A stretch of DNA of 64,000 nt from Rhodococcus globerulus NBRC 14531 (GCF_001894805.1 NZ_BCWX01000011.1:1-64000); one strand, 5' to 3'; positions 50,622 through 59,970 are shown, counted from the first letter of the stretch. Translations and numbers: made by a program. Notes: a model not told the origin generated them from the letters alone.

Positions 50622-51872
50622 GTGGACAAAAACAACTTTGACGTCGCCGTAGTGGGCGCCGGCCCGATCGGGTCTGCCACCACACGGCACCTCGCCGAAC
50701 AGGGCGTCGACGTGGCCGTCATCGGCCCCGCCGAACCCACCACTTTCGCAGACCACCAGGGCACGTGGGCCGGGCACTACGACGAGGGGCGCCTGGCCCA
50801 CGTACTCGAGGTGCCACTGATGACCTCGATGCTCACCATGCGCTCGATCCGGCGCTTCGACGCGCTGCGCGAGAGCACCGGAATCGAGTTCACCACCCCC
50901 ACTCATTCAGTTACTGTCCTGCCCACCGATCTCGGCGACGGCACAGCGTCCACGTGGTTCAACCGTGAATTATTGGCCGCGAACGCGCGTGATCTCGGGG
51001 TGAAGGTCCACGAACTCGACGAGGAAGGTCTGCGCGCAACCTACCCAGGCCTTTCCTTCGAACCCGGACACGTCGCCCTCGTGCAGCCGGATGCTTTCGT
51101 CCTCAACCCGCGAGCACTCGTCCGAGCGGAACTCGCCGCCGCTGCGAAGTCCGGCGCACGGCTGATTCGCGATGAAATCGTGAACACGGAAACGATTGCC
51201 GGTGGTGTCCGACTCACCGGGCGATCGGGCGAAACCTGGACGGCCAGGCAGGTTGTGCTCGCTACGGGTGCTGCAAGTAACGCCACAGGGCTGCTCCCCA
51301 GGCCGTTGTCGATGTCCACTTTCGGCGCCACTGTCGTACTCGCGGAGGTCGAGGATCCGGAGTCGTTGGACATGCCGACGATGATGTTCCTGAAATACCG
51401 GGACGGAAATTCGCTCTTCGGTGGGATAGTGATGCAGCCGCGCCCCTACCCGGACGGAAAGTGGTACCTCAAACTCGCCGGGGGTAGTTTGCTGAATTGC
51501 CCGCTCGACACCACCGAGCAGATCGCTGAATGGGTGCGCACCGGTGGTAATCAGTCCGATATCGCCGAGGCAGCGGACGTGTTGAGTGATCTCCTGCCTG
51601 GGCGGAAGTTTCCGCGGTACCTCACACGACCTGGCCTGGTGTCGGCGACACTTACTGATCGTCCCTACATCGATCGGGTGGACGAGCGTACCGTGATCGC
51701 CGTCGAAGGCGAACGCGGCGCGATGTCCGCGGACGAGATCGGCCGCCTCGCCGCGATGCTTTCCCAGGGACCGTGGAACGACACCATCCCGCACGAGGTG
51801 TTCCATGCGCATTGGGACGAATCCGGTTCTGTTGCAGAGAAATCAGTCGAGTCAACGGCGACAGTACGGTGA
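50622..51872 (+). CDS. FAD-dependent amine oxidase (DAO family, sarcosine-oxidase-like)
   Basis: 416 residues from GTG with a GAGGAG ribosome site. FAD motif VAVVGAGPIGSATTRHLAEQ at residues 8-27; the flavin loop reads GTWAGHYDEGRLAHVLEVPL. The fold resembles the monomeric sarcosine oxidase/N-methyltryptophan oxidase group, although the C-terminal cysteine that binds covalent FAD in that group was not found. It forms an imine from a primary or secondary amine. Overlaps the RidA gene, which would handle the imine. Confidence 0.85.
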   Translation: MDKNNFDVAVVGAGPIGSATTRHLAEQGVDVAVIGPAEPTTFADHQGTWAGHYDEGRLAHVLEVPLMTSMLTMRSIRRFDALRESTGIEFTTPTHSVTVLPTDLGDGTASTWFNRELLAANARDLGVKVHELDEEGLRATYPGLSFEPGHVALVQPDAFVLNPRALVRAELAAAAKSGARLIRDEIVNTETIAGGVRLTGRSGETWTARQVVLATGAASNATGLLPRPLSMSTFGATVVLAEVEDPESLDMPTMMFLKYRDGNSLFGGIVMQPRPYPDGKWYLKLAGGSLLNCPLDTTEQIAEWVRTGGNQSDIAEAADVLSDLLPGRKFPRYLTRPGLVSATLTDRPYIDRVDERTVIAVEGERGAMSADEIGRLAAMLSQGPWNDTIPHEVFHAHWDESGSVAEKSVESTATVR

Positions 51873-52300
51873 ACGCCTTCACACAGGTCATCCCCCCAGG
51901 AATGACGGCCTACTACTACCAGTGGCACATCGCACCGGCTGTCGTCGTCGACAACTTGGTGATGTGCTCGGGGGTGCTCGGCACCGATGCAAGCGGGAAA
52001 GTGCCCGAGGATCTCGACGGCCAGTTCGCCGCCGCGTTCGAAAATCTTCGCCATGTCCTGCGCGCCGCAGGCGCTGACTTGTCGGATGTGGTGGACATGA
52101 TCACCTTCCACTGCGACCTCGAGGCAGACCTCGCGGCTTTCACCGCGGTCCGTGATCGCTATCTGAGCGAACCGTGGCCGGCGTGGACTGCGATCGGAGT
52201 CGCACAGATCGGGGCAGGACTGCCTGGAGCCCGGGTCGAGATGAAGGCCACAGCCCGGCTTCCGGCACGCGAAACCGGACATATCCGAGATTCTCGCTAG
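51869..52300 (+). CDS. RidA-family protein
   Basis: 143 residues from GTG 51869, overlapping the oxidase stop by four bases (GTGA). RidA core: HIAPAVVVDNLVMCSGVLGT, then LRHVLRAAGADLSDVVDMIT, and WPAWTAIGVAQIGAGLPGAR with the C-terminal VEMKATARL. The Arg of GAR and the Glu of VEMKATA correspond to the RidA site, so imine hydrolysis is likely. Works with the oxidase of the same operon. Confidence 0.85.
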   Translation: MNAFTQVIPPGMTAYYYQWHIAPAVVVDNLVMCSGVLGTDASGKVPEDLDGQFAAAFENLRHVLRAAGADLSDVVDMITFHCDLEADLAAFTAVRDRYLSEPWPAWTAIGVAQIGAGLPGARVEMKATARLPARETGHIRDSR

Positions 52301-52314
52301 CTTCCCCAGCCAGG

Positions 52315-52341
52315 GGCGGCGTCGCGGCAAACGACGCCGCC
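52315..52341 (+). terminator. Strong GC hairpin after RidA
   Basis: GGCGGCGTCG (52315-52324) and CGACGCCGCC (52332-52341) pair perfectly with a 7-base loop, 15 bases past the RidA stop. It may weaken read-through into the MFS gene. Confidence 0.65.
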
Positions 52342-52342
52342 T

Positions 52343-52364
52343 CGAAGCGTCCTAGGACGCTTCG
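52343..52364. promoter_or_regulatory. 22-bp perfect palindrome upstream of the MFS gene
   Basis: Every base from 52343 to 52364 pairs around the CCTAGG centre (arm CGAAGCGTCCT). It follows the GC hairpin by one base and is about 80 bases before the MFS start. It could be an operator for the MFS gene or a second stem of the terminator. Confidence 0.55.
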
Positions 52365-52447
52365 CATCGGGTTCGACCATGTACGGTCACCAGCTTTGCA
52401 GATCCAGATATCAATCGACCAACCTCTACGAAAGGTGTTCGAAACAC

Positions 52448-53953
52448 ATGGAACTCGACTCCTCCGGCGCTGTACCCGACGCTGCCCCCGCCAATTCTAC
52501 CGGCACTTCCGAACGCTGGACTCCCCGGTTGTGGATGTCGTTCATCTCGATGGTGCTGCTACTGGAACTGCTGGCGAGCAGCTACATGATGCTCTCCGTC
52601 GCACTGCCGAGCATCGGAAAAGAGTTCGCGACGAATCAGGGGGTATGGCTCTTCACAACGTTCCTCCTCGTGGCAACAGCCTCGTCGCCGCTCATCGGCA
52701 AGCTCGCCGACACGCACGGTAAGCGCAAAATCATGCTCTGGTGTATCAGCTTGTCCGCGGTCGGCTCAACCGTCGCCGCACTCGCCCCGAACTTCGGAAT
52801 CCTCCTGGCGGGCTGGTCACTGGCCGGTCTGCTCAGCCCCTGCCTCTTCCTGGTGTACTCACTCATTCGTGATGTGTATCCACCCGAAACCGTACCGATG
52901 GCCGTGAGCATTTCGACAACTGGCATGGGACTGGTGGCGATACCCGCACCGATCGTTGCCGGGCTACTCATGACGGCCGGCGGCTGGCGCAGCATCTTCT
53001 GGTTCTGCGCAATTGCCCTGGCCGCAATCACCGTCATCATCCGATACACCACCGACGAGTCGCCGGTACGTCTGCAATCGCGGATGGATCCCGTCGGCGC
53101 CGTCTTGCTGGCCGGAGGCCTCGGCACGGTTCTTCTCGCGATGAGCATGGGCTCGACCTGGGGCTGGACTTCACCCGCCACCGTTGTATCCCTCGCCGGC
53201 GGAGCAGTGCTGCTGCTCGCGTGGTACATCTCCGCGCGGGTATTCCAAGATCCGGTCATCGACCTCGCGGTGCTGCGCGAGCCGACCGTACTCGCGACCA
53301 CGGTCAGCTCCGGCCTGGCATGGGCCCTCATCGCCGCATTCAGCGTGCTCGTGCCCATGATGGCAATGCAGACGAGTGACCTAGGCCTCGGCTACGGACT
53401 CGGATTGGGCTACCTCGGCTACGCCCTGATCCAGGTGCCGATTGGCCTCGCCACCCTCATCGGCGGTATCCTGGTCGGCCGACTCGTCGTCCGGCGCGTC
53501 TCCGCACGCACCCTGATGATCGCGGGCGGCACCATAGCTGGTGCTGGCTGCCTGCTCATGGCGCTATATCACGGCTCCTTGCCCGCAGTCGCCTTGTTCG
53601 GCGCAATCGTCGGCCTCGGTGCGGGCATGGGCTTTGCCGCCACACCGAATCTTCTCATCGCGGCCGTGCCTCCACAGATTCAGGCGACGGCGGGTGCTAT
53701 CGCGTCGACCTCGGGGAACTTGTTGCCTGCTGTCGTGCCTGTACTGATCTTCAGCGTCCTCAACGGATGGTTCATGGGACCACAGGCGGATGGCGAAACC
53801 CTGTACACCAACACCGGCATCATGGTCGCTTTCGCTATGTGCGGTCTCGTCGGACTGGCCAGCGCACTCGTCGCCTTCGCGCTTCCTCGGCGCAACACCA
53901 GCTCAGAGCCTGGACTTGCCGTCGCAGTCTCCACTACGCCGCCGTTCCACTGA
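52448..53953 (+). CDS. MFS transporter, DHA2 (14-TM) drug/metabolite exporter
   Basis: 501 residues from ATG 52448. The N-terminal TM helix (LWMSFISMVLLLELLASSYM) leads into SVALPSIGKEFATNQGVWLF and LATATASSPLIGKLADTHGKR, with the MFS loop 2-3 motif GKLADTHGKRK. About fourteen hydrophobic segments can be counted. DHA2 proteins export small molecules by proton antiport. It follows the amine-oxidase unit by 150 bases, with a hairpin between, so it may be regulated apart. A role in expelling a toxic amine or product is inferred. Confidence 0.88.
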   Translation: MELDSSGAVPDAAPANSTGTSERWTPRLWMSFISMVLLLELLASSYMMLSVALPSIGKEFATNQGVWLFTTFLLVATASSPLIGKLADTHGKRKIMLWCISLSAVGSTVAALAPNFGILLAGWSLAGLLSPCLFLVYSLIRDVYPPETVPMAVSISTTGMGLVAIPAPIVAGLLMTAGGWRSIFWFCAIALAAITVIIRYTTDESPVRLQSRMDPVGAVLLAGGLGTVLLAMSMGSTWGWTSPATVVSLAGGAVLLLAWYISARVFQDPVIDLAVLREPTVLATTVSSGLAWALIAAFSVLVPMMAMQTSDLGLGYGLGLGYLGYALIQVPIGLATLIGGILVGRLVVRRVSARTLMIAGGTIAGAGCLLMALYHGSLPAVALFGAIVGLGAGMGFAATPNLLIAAVPPQIQATAGAIASTSGNLLPAVVPVLIFSVLNGWFMGPQADGETLYTNTGIMVAFAMCGLVGLASALVAFALPRRNTSSEPGLAVAVSTTPPFH

Positions 53954-54254
53954 GTTGGTCGATCACCGAGACCTGACGGTAGCGTCGCGACTGGCAAGGC
54001 TCTTCGCAGCAGCCGTCACGAAGGAAACAGTGCCCAATCAGGAACAAATAGCGAACCGTCAGCACCGGGTAAGCAGATCCGGTCAACCCGACTGACACCA
54101 CCGATGACGCCAACAGATCCAGCGCGATGCACAGCCTCATCGGCCGGGGACGGTCATCGAATGCGAAACCGAAAGCCGCGCAACACCATCCATCTTTCGG
54201 GTTGATTCGCATCGTACTCACAGCCCGGAGAGAAAACGGACAATGTTTGCTGAT
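53954..54254. other. No convincing gene
   Basis: About 300 bases. A leftward frame from about 54190 (SAYPVLTVRYLFLIGHCFLR) has hydrophobic stretches but no start or codon support that I trust. Confidence 0.35.
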
Positions 54255-54287
54255 CCCTTGTATTGATCGCACTGATCAATACAAGGG
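54255..54287. promoter_or_regulatory. Perfect 14-bp inverted repeat upstream of the amidohydrolase fragment
   Basis: CCCTTGTATTGATC (54255-54268) and GATCAATACAAGGG (54274-54287), five-base centre, ending 8 bases before the ATG at 54296. Best read as an operator that controls the gene, or a leader hairpin. Confidence 0.65.
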
Positions 54288-54295
54288 TCAAAACT

Positions 54296-54463
54296 ATGAA
54301 CCCGCGTTATTCGGAAGCTTCCGTAGTCCAGATTCGCGGTGGGCGAATCGTAGCAGTCGGCCCGGCTGAACTAGCCGCTTCCTCTGCCGACCACACGGTT
54401 GATCTAGGTGGGCGCTGGCTGTTACCCGGATTCACCGACACCCACAACCACCTCTCGATATAG
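54296..54463 (+). pseudogene. Amidohydrolase, N-terminal fragment cut by IS6
   Basis: 55 residues starting MNPRYSEASVVQIRGGRIVA, then LLPGFTDTHNHLSI. The GGRWLLPGFTDTHNHL motif is the first metal-binding site of the amidohydrolase superfamily (the HxH of PGFxDxHxH). After LSI the frame stops and IS6-type sequence begins, so the catalytic barrel has been lost. It was perhaps a 540-residue amidohydrolase 3-type enzyme linked with the amine-oxidase unit. Confidence 0.75.
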
Positions 54464-54760
54464 GTGTTCGTCAAGATCGGCGGAAAACGGCGGTACCTGT
54501 GGCGGGCGGTCGATCAGGACGGCAATGTCCTTGAAGTTCTGGTCCAGTCCCGGCGCAATGCGAAGGCGGCGAAACGCTTCTTTGGCAACTCGAACGGGCA
54601 ATGAAGCTTTTTCGCTCACCGGGTACAGCGCAACGGTTCCTGGCGGTGTTCAGCGCGATTTCGCCGCACTTCGGCCCGGCGACACAAGCTCACCGCGAGC
54701 GATTACCGCTCATAAATGACCGGCCGATTCGCCTGCTGGAACGACGTTACCGGCACACCA
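54464..54760 (+). pseudogene. IS6-family transposase remnant
   Basis: The frame reads VFVKIGGKRRYLWRAVDQDG, then NVLEVLVQSRRNAKAAKRFF, the first Asp block of IS6/IS26 transposases (DExFVKIxGxxRYLWRAVDxDG). It stops soon after. Downstream, SPGTAQRFLAVFSAISPHF is the conserved tail in another frame. The middle of the element is deleted and it is dead. Confidence 0.75.
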
Positions 54761-54930
54761 TCTGTAGCCTGAACCGGTTTCTCGCCAACAGAATTCGCCT
54801 CAACTTGACCTAGTGCTGTTGATTCCCAGTTGCATTCAGTTAAGTTGACGCCGCTCAAGCACTTGAATAAGGCGGCGCTCCACTCATCATCCACACTGTT
54901 TGTCTACATAAGCCGCATTTGGAGACACAC

Positions 54931-55566
54931 CTAGTGAGTGTCGCCTCCAATAATCCCCCGCCCGCGGGCCTGTGCAACTGCTGCCGTCCGCGATCGCACG
55001 CCCAGCTTTCCGAACGCATTCGTCAGATGCGTCTTTACTGTGCCCTCGCTGAGAAACATTCGACGAGCGATCTCCCGGTTCGAGTGGCCGACGGCGACGG
55101 CCTCCAACACCTCCACTTCGCGCTGGGTGAGTGCCGCGCTGGGATCCCGCAGCTGCGCCATCAGTTTCGAGGCAACCGCGGGTGACAATGCGCTTTCACC
55201 TCCTGCTGCTGCGACGATCGCTGTGTAGAGTTCGGCCGCGGCAGTGCCCTTGAGGAGGTAACCACTGGCACCGGCCTCAATCGCGCGCAGAATCTCGGCG
55301 TCGGTGTCGTAGTTCGTCACCACCAGGACCCGCGGAGCGTTCGGTAGGGATCGGATCTGGCTGGTTGCCTCCACACCGCTCAGCCCGGTCCCGAACCGCA
55401 GGTCCATGAGGACGAGATCGATCGCCCTCTCGCTGCACAGTGCGACAGCTTCTTCGCCTGTGGCGGCTTCGGCGACAATCAAGACTTCGTCCGAGTACCG
55501 TTCGAGCAGTGCCCGTAGCCCGGCGCGCACGATCACATGGTCGTCCGCGAGTACCAGCCGAATCAT
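54931..55566 (-). CDS. LuxR/NarL-family response regulator
   Basis: 211 residues from ATG 55566. Receiver domain: LVLADDHVIVRAGLRALLER, phosphoacceptor Asp in AIDLVLMDLRFGTGL, Thr/Lys switch in LVVTNYDTDAE and GYLLKG. The C-terminal LuxR HTH has LTQREVEVLEAVAVGHSNRE and IARRMFLSEGTVKTHLTNAF. It is ATGA-coupled with its histidine kinase. Targets are unknown; the nearby MmpL gene is a natural candidate. Confidence 0.93.
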   Translation of the reverse strand: MIRLVLADDHVIVRAGLRALLERYSDEVLIVAEAATGEEAVALCSERAIDLVLMDLRFGTGLSGVEATSQIRSLPNAPRVLVVTNYDTDAEILRAIEAGASGYLLKGTAAAELYTAIVAAAGGESALSPAVASKLMAQLRDPSAALTQREVEVLEAVAVGHSNREIARRMFLSEGTVKTHLTNAFGKLGVRSRTAAVAQARGRGIIGGDTH

Positions 55567-56735
55567 TGCTGCTCCTCCTGCTGATGCGCGAGCGGAAACG
55601 TCACCGACATCGCGGTGTGGCCGGGCTCGGATTCGATGGTCCACTGGCCGCTGAGCTGCTCGACACGGGCCTGCATGGCCTTGAGACCGAAGTTGTGTGT
55701 AGAGGAATCGTCGAGGATCGCAACGTCGAATCCGTGCCCGTCGTCGACCACATCCAGGTGTACGGCGTCAGGACCATAGGTGAGGGTGACTACGGCGCGG
55801 TGGGCATCAGCATGGCGCATGACGTTCGCGACCGCCCCTTGTCCAAGTCGCACCAGAGCCGATTCCACCGGCATCGGCAAGGACACAGCCGGCCCCTCGA
55901 CAAGAAGACGTATGTCGCAAGTCCCGGCTGCGGCTCGCTCACATACCCTGCTCAACGCGTCGACGAGCGAGCTTCCCGCCAAGTCGGCGGGCGAGAGTGC
56001 CGCGATCAGGCGACGTGTATCGGCCAACCCTGCCGATGCAGTCCGTCGGGCCATCACGATCTTGCCCTCAGCACCCGGCGGTAGGATTTCGGCCTCGGCT
56101 GCGTGCAGCAGCATCTCGATGCTGCTCAGCCCCTGCGCGACGGTGTCGTGAATCTCTCTGGCCAACCGTTCCCGTTCGGCAAGTTCGCCCGCAGCTCGTT
56201 CGGTCTTCGCCAGCTCCGAGCGGGTGTGATGCAAGTCCTCGATCAGTTGTTGTCGTCGCTCCGTTTCGTGAAACAGCACCCGGAAACCCAGGCCGATAAC
56301 GACACCGACAACAGCCCCTAGCAACGATCCGACCAGCGCGCCACCCCACTGACCCCGAGTAAGGACACCGATCAACGCGTTGACGAGGGTGATCGCCGCG
56401 ACCGCTGAGACCGCAGGGATCAGTGGCACTTCAGTCATGAAGAGCAGGATGAGCCCGAACGACACATAGGCCGCGTCGGCGCCAAGGAGCGCCATGGCAA
56501 CCCACACCGCACACAGCGACCCCAGCCAAGCGAACCGCGCTACCGGAGCACGAAGTGAGCCGGCGCCCACGATGTAAACGACGAGGAATGCCGCCGTCAA
56601 CGCACCGATCCATCCTGCGGATGCCTCGGAGAGCAGTACCGCCCGCAGCAACACGATCAACGCCAGAACCACTACGAGAACGTGCAGTCCCAGACGAAGG
56701 CGTGCGATTCGCGCGAACGAGAACTCCTCAACCAT
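55563..56735 (-). CDS. NarL-type sensor histidine kinase
   Basis: 390 residues from ATG 56735. Five or six membrane helices occupy residues 10-155 with no large extracellular loop. The dimerisation/phosphoacceptor motif is AREIHDTVAQGLSSIEMLLH (HisKA_3). The HATPase domain is GQGAVANVMRHADAHRAVVT, DDGHGFDV and NFGLKAMQARVEQLSG. Kinases of this build (DesK-like) sense membrane or envelope conditions. Pairs with the downstream regulator. Confidence 0.93.
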   Translation of the reverse strand: MVEEFSFARIARLRLGLHVLVVVLALIVLLRAVLLSEASAGWIGALTAAFLVVYIVGAGSLRAPVARFAWLGSLCAVWVAMALLGADAAYVSFGLILLFMTEVPLIPAVSAVAAITLVNALIGVLTRGQWGGALVGSLLGAVVGVVIGLGFRVLFHETERRQQLIEDLHHTRSELAKTERAAGELAERERLAREIHDTVAQGLSSIEMLLHAAEAEILPPGAEGKIVMARRTASAGLADTRRLIAALSPADLAGSSLVDALSRVCERAAAGTCDIRLLVEGPAVSLPMPVESALVRLGQGAVANVMRHADAHRAVVTLTYGPDAVHLDVVDDGHGFDVAILDDSSTHNFGLKAMQARVEQLSGQWTIESEPGHTAMSVTFPLAHQQEEQQ

Positions 56736-56928
56736 CACGACACACGGTAGCTGTAGTGCCGATCGGGGGTCATGACTGTGGTCTGAGGAGTGTGTTCCTC
56801 ACACCTGCTGCGGGACGTTCGGGTTGCTGCGATCAGTCGGATCGAACAGGTCGACGGGCCGAAACGGCGGCGATCGTCCGGATTGCTCCTGCTCTGAGGA
56901 AAGGCCGAGGTAACTCGCTGACAGCGCG
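56736..56928. other. Promoter region of the two-component pair
   Basis: About 190 bases between MmpL and the kinase. No gene seen. Confidence 0.35.
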
Positions 56929-59079
56929 TCACAGGGGAGACATCGTCGGCGCGCGCTTCGTCACCATCTGCGGGGCGGACGGCCACAGGGCCTTCTCTCC
57001 GAGTAGTCGCATGATCGCAGGAACGAGCAGCGGCCGGACTACGAAGGTGTCGAGCAGGATTCCGATTGCCATCGCCAATCCGAACTGGAAGAGTTCGCGG
57101 ATCGGTTGGGTGGTCAGCACAGCGAAGGTCGCTGCCAGGATGAGTCCCGCGGACGAGATCACTCCGCCAGATCGGATGAGCGCTATTCGTAACGCCGCTC
57201 GTGGTGGATGCGTCGACAGTTCCTGCCGGTAGCGGCTCATAAGGAAGATGGTGTAGTCGACGCCCAGCGCAACCAGGAACACGAAGATGTAGATCGCTAC
57301 CCGGTTTCCGATTCCGGCGTCGCCGAGCACCGTGACGGTGATGAAGGTCGTGAGTCCCAGTGTCGCGGTGAACGACAACACCAAGGTCCCGATCAGGTAG
57401 AGAGGTGCGAGTACGGACCGCAGCAACAGCGCCAGTACAGCGGCGACGATCACGAGGACCAGTGCCGCAACAACCCAGTTGTCACGATCGAGGCCTGACC
57501 GAATATCGGCGGCGTGAGCACTTTCGCCACCGACGAGGACCTGCGCGTTGGCGATCCCGGCGCTGTCAGCGGCGGACTGCGCCGCGGACGCGAGAGTGCC
57601 GACGCGATCCAGTGCCTCTGGGCTGTACGGGTTGTCGGTGAAGACGACTTGGAATGCTGCTGTTGTCCCGTCCGCGCTGACCGTGGGACGCTCCCCCAAC
57701 CGGGCTACCCCGGCCGTATCCGACAGCTCGCGGGTGATCCGGTTCCAGTCGGGCGATGGCGTCCCGGGTGGTGTGGTGACGTAGACGGTCGAGGGTGCGA
57801 TCTCCCCGGGTCCGAAGGCATCGGCGATCATGTTCTGGCCGGACTCGGATTGGGTCTCGACGCGGAATCCACTGATGAAGTCGTAGCTTTCGCGGTAGCC
57901 CGCCAGGCCCGCGGTCATCACGAGAAGGCCGAGGAGTGTGGAGACCAGCACTGCTTTCGGGGATCGGTCGACCAGATCCGCGATCCGTTCCCAGACCTTG
58001 CCACCGGCGCGGCTTGACGCGGCCTGGGTTGTGGAGGGCCAGAACAGTTTTCCTCCGAAAAGCAACATCAATGCAGGAGTGAAGGTGAAGGCGACCAGTC
58101 CCATCGAGGCGACACCCAGCGCGAGATACGGGCCGAACCCACGCAATGCGGGAGAGACCGCTGCCAGCAGAGCCAGCATGGCCAGGACGATCGTCGAAAC
58201 ACTCGACAAGATCGATTCGGACACTCCCCGCAGCGCCCGCATCATCGCGGCGGAGCGATCCTGTTCCTCCGCGAGGGCTTCACGGTAGCGGGCGGTGACG
58301 ATCAGTGCGTAGTCGGTGCCGACACCGAACAGCAGTACGGTCATGATCGAAGCGGTCTGCGAACTGATGTCGAACCATCCTGCGTCGGCCATCATCGCGC
58401 CTACCGTTTCGGCGAGCCGCATCGCGACGCCCACACCGGCCAGCGCGACAACCACGAGGACCGGCGACCGATAGATCACCAGGAGGATGATCGCGACCAG
58501 AAGGATCGTTCCGAGGAGCAGGATCTTGTCGCCGCTGCTGAACACCTTCACGGTGTCGGTGGCGATTCCTGCCGGACCGGTGACGGCCACATCAGCAGGT
58601 CCGGCGGCCTCGCTGACCAGATCGCGCAGCTCACCGACCGTGTCCTGGAACGATTCGTCGGTCGGGTCGCCTGTGAGCGAGACGACAATCATCTCACTGT
58701 CACCGTCGGTGGTGCGCAGATTGTCGCCGCCAGGGTTGTCGGCGGTGATCACCGAGGCGATCGAGGAATTCTCGACTCTTGCGCCGTTGATGGTCGTGAC
58801 AATCCGGTTCACTGCCGCCGAGGTCTCAGACCTGTCGGCGCCGTTCACGACGACGATTGCGGGAGTTCCCTCACTTCGAGGGAACTCGCGGGCGGCGAGT
58901 TCGGCGGCTTGCACCGATTGCGATGACGGGGGCGGATCGTTTGCTCCCGCATTGTTTTCGACATCTTCCAAGGCGGGCGCAAAACTTGCGAGGGCACCCA
59001 CCAGGATGATCCACAGCAGCACGACGATGCCGGCCCGACGTCGGGACCCGAAGAGAGTGTTCATGAAGCGTGATTTCAT
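56929..59079 (-). CDS. MMPL-family RND transporter
   Basis: 716 residues from ATG 59079 (MKSRFMNTLFGSRR); the open frame further upstream lies in the next gene's end and has no protein character. Two MMPL repeats, each with an N-terminal helix, a large extracytoplasmic loop (about 55-190 and 385-510), and clusters of five helices (ILLVAIILLVIYRSPVLVVV and VALVLVIVAAVLALLLRSVL). MmpL proteins export lipids or siderophores in mycolata, powered by the proton gradient. Start region lies 31 bases from the DUF3817 stop. Confidence 0.9.
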   Translation of the reverse strand: MKSRFMNTLFGSRRRAGIVVLLWIILVGALASFAPALEDVENNAGANDPPPSSQSVQAAELAAREFPRSEGTPAIVVVNGADRSETSAAVNRIVTTINGARVENSSIASVITADNPGGDNLRTTDGDSEMIVVSLTGDPTDESFQDTVGELRDLVSEAAGPADVAVTGPAGIATDTVKVFSSGDKILLLGTILLVAIILLVIYRSPVLVVVALAGVGVAMRLAETVGAMMADAGWFDISSQTASIMTVLLFGVGTDYALIVTARYREALAEEQDRSAAMMRALRGVSESILSSVSTIVLAMLALLAAVSPALRGFGPYLALGVASMGLVAFTFTPALMLLFGGKLFWPSTTQAASSRAGGKVWERIADLVDRSPKAVLVSTLLGLLVMTAGLAGYRESYDFISGFRVETQSESGQNMIADAFGPGEIAPSTVYVTTPPGTPSPDWNRITRELSDTAGVARLGERPTVSADGTTAAFQVVFTDNPYSPEALDRVGTLASAAQSAADSAGIANAQVLVGGESAHAADIRSGLDRDNWVVAALVLVIVAAVLALLLRSVLAPLYLIGTLVLSFTATLGLTTFITVTVLGDAGIGNRVAIYIFVFLVALGVDYTIFLMSRYRQELSTHPPRAALRIALIRSGGVISSAGLILAATFAVLTTQPIRELFQFGLAMAIGILLDTFVVRPLLVPAIMRLLGEKALWPSAPQMVTKRAPTMSPL

Positions 59080-59110
59080 ATCGTGGCGTCCAATCCCGAC
59101 TGGAATGCGT

Positions 59111-59500
59111 TCATCGCACCGATGTCGGATAGCGGGATGAGAAATCGGAGTAGCGGTCCGCCCCTGGGACGAAGCGCCCGGTGCGGGCAGCCCACACCTC
59201 GAATGCGATCGTGGCGAACGGCGGCAGAGAAGAAACCAACGCCAACAGTAGGGTCCGCAGGCGCCATCCGAGCCTGACGTACATCGCGATCGAGAGCACA
59301 ACGAATGTCACGAACACTGCCCCGTGCAGGGAACCGAAGATGCGGACGCCGACCTCGGTGCTCTTCGCGATCCACTTCAAGTACATACCGACCAGCAGCC
59401 CGAGCCAGGTCACCGCTTCCAGCGTCGCAACGATACGGAATGCCCGCACCAGGATGCGGGCATCCGAGTTCTTTTCTGGACGTGACTCCCTGTCGTTCAT
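59111..59500 (-). CDS. DUF3817 membrane protein
   Basis: 129 residues from ATG 59500. FRIVATLEAVTWLGLLVGMY, then GSLHGAVFVTFVVLSIAMYV and TLLLALVSSLPPFATIAFEV: three hydrophobic segments with the conserved GxxHGxxF pattern of DUF3817. Function unknown. It overlaps the DUF2871 gene by four bases and continues the same operon as MmpL. Its 3' end has a partial copy at 17690-17775. Confidence 0.85.
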   Translation of the reverse strand: MNDRESRPEKNSDARILVRAFRIVATLEAVTWLGLLVGMYLKWIAKSTEVGVRIFGSLHGAVFVTFVVLSIAMYVRLGWRLRTLLLALVSSLPPFATIAFEVWAARTGRFVPGADRYSDFSSRYPTSVR

Positions 59501-59970
59501 GCGATTTCCTCCGCATTCTTTGGTGCGCTTACGTTTTCGGAGGCACTGGTGCGTCCCGGCTCGCTTGCGACTGCGGTGCGAAGTGCGAGGAAGAAGACGA
59601 CGAAGGCGACGGTCAGTAAGACATGACCGATACCGGCAATTCCCGAGATGGCGGCCGACGCGTCCTTGTCGAAGACCTGCATGGTCCCGTGGACGAGCTG
59701 CATCGCGACAGTGAGGAGCAGGCCGGCGTGGAAGGTGACGGTGAACCACCGGTAGAGGGGGCTCGTCGAAAGCACGAACAGGCGCTCGAAGATCGCGACG
59801 ATCAGCAGGAACAGCACCCCGAGGACCAGAAGGTGGGTGTGCACGATGGACAGTTGAGTCGGACCGTCGAAGTCCTGGGCTTTGGTCAGCTCCCGGTAGT
59901 ACAGGCCCGACGCAAGACCCGCGACGGCGTACCCGAACGCGGAATTGACAAGTATCTTCACACCTTTCAT
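59497..59970 (-). CDS. DUF2871 membrane protein
   Basis: 157 residues from ATG 59970 (MKGVKILVNSAFGYAVAGLA). Four hydrophobic helices; HTHLLVLGVLFLLIVAIFER and LVHGTMQVFDKDASAAISGI carry the family histidines. DUF2871 proteins are small membrane proteins found next to DUF3817 and MmpL genes in actinobacteria. First gene of this operon. Confidence 0.82.
   Translation of the reverse strand: MKGVKILVNSAFGYAVAGLASGLYYRELTKAQDFDGPTQLSIVHTHLLVLGVLFLLIVAIFERLFVLSTSPLYRWFTVTFHAGLLLTVAMQLVHGTMQVFDKDASAAISGIAGIGHVLLTVAFVVFFLALRTAVASEPGRTSASENVSAPKNAEEIA

Noticed and set aside
53934-54272. Leftward 112-codon frame with hydrophobic segments
   Set aside because: No credible start or ribosome site, and it runs into the MFS gene end; could not be supported.
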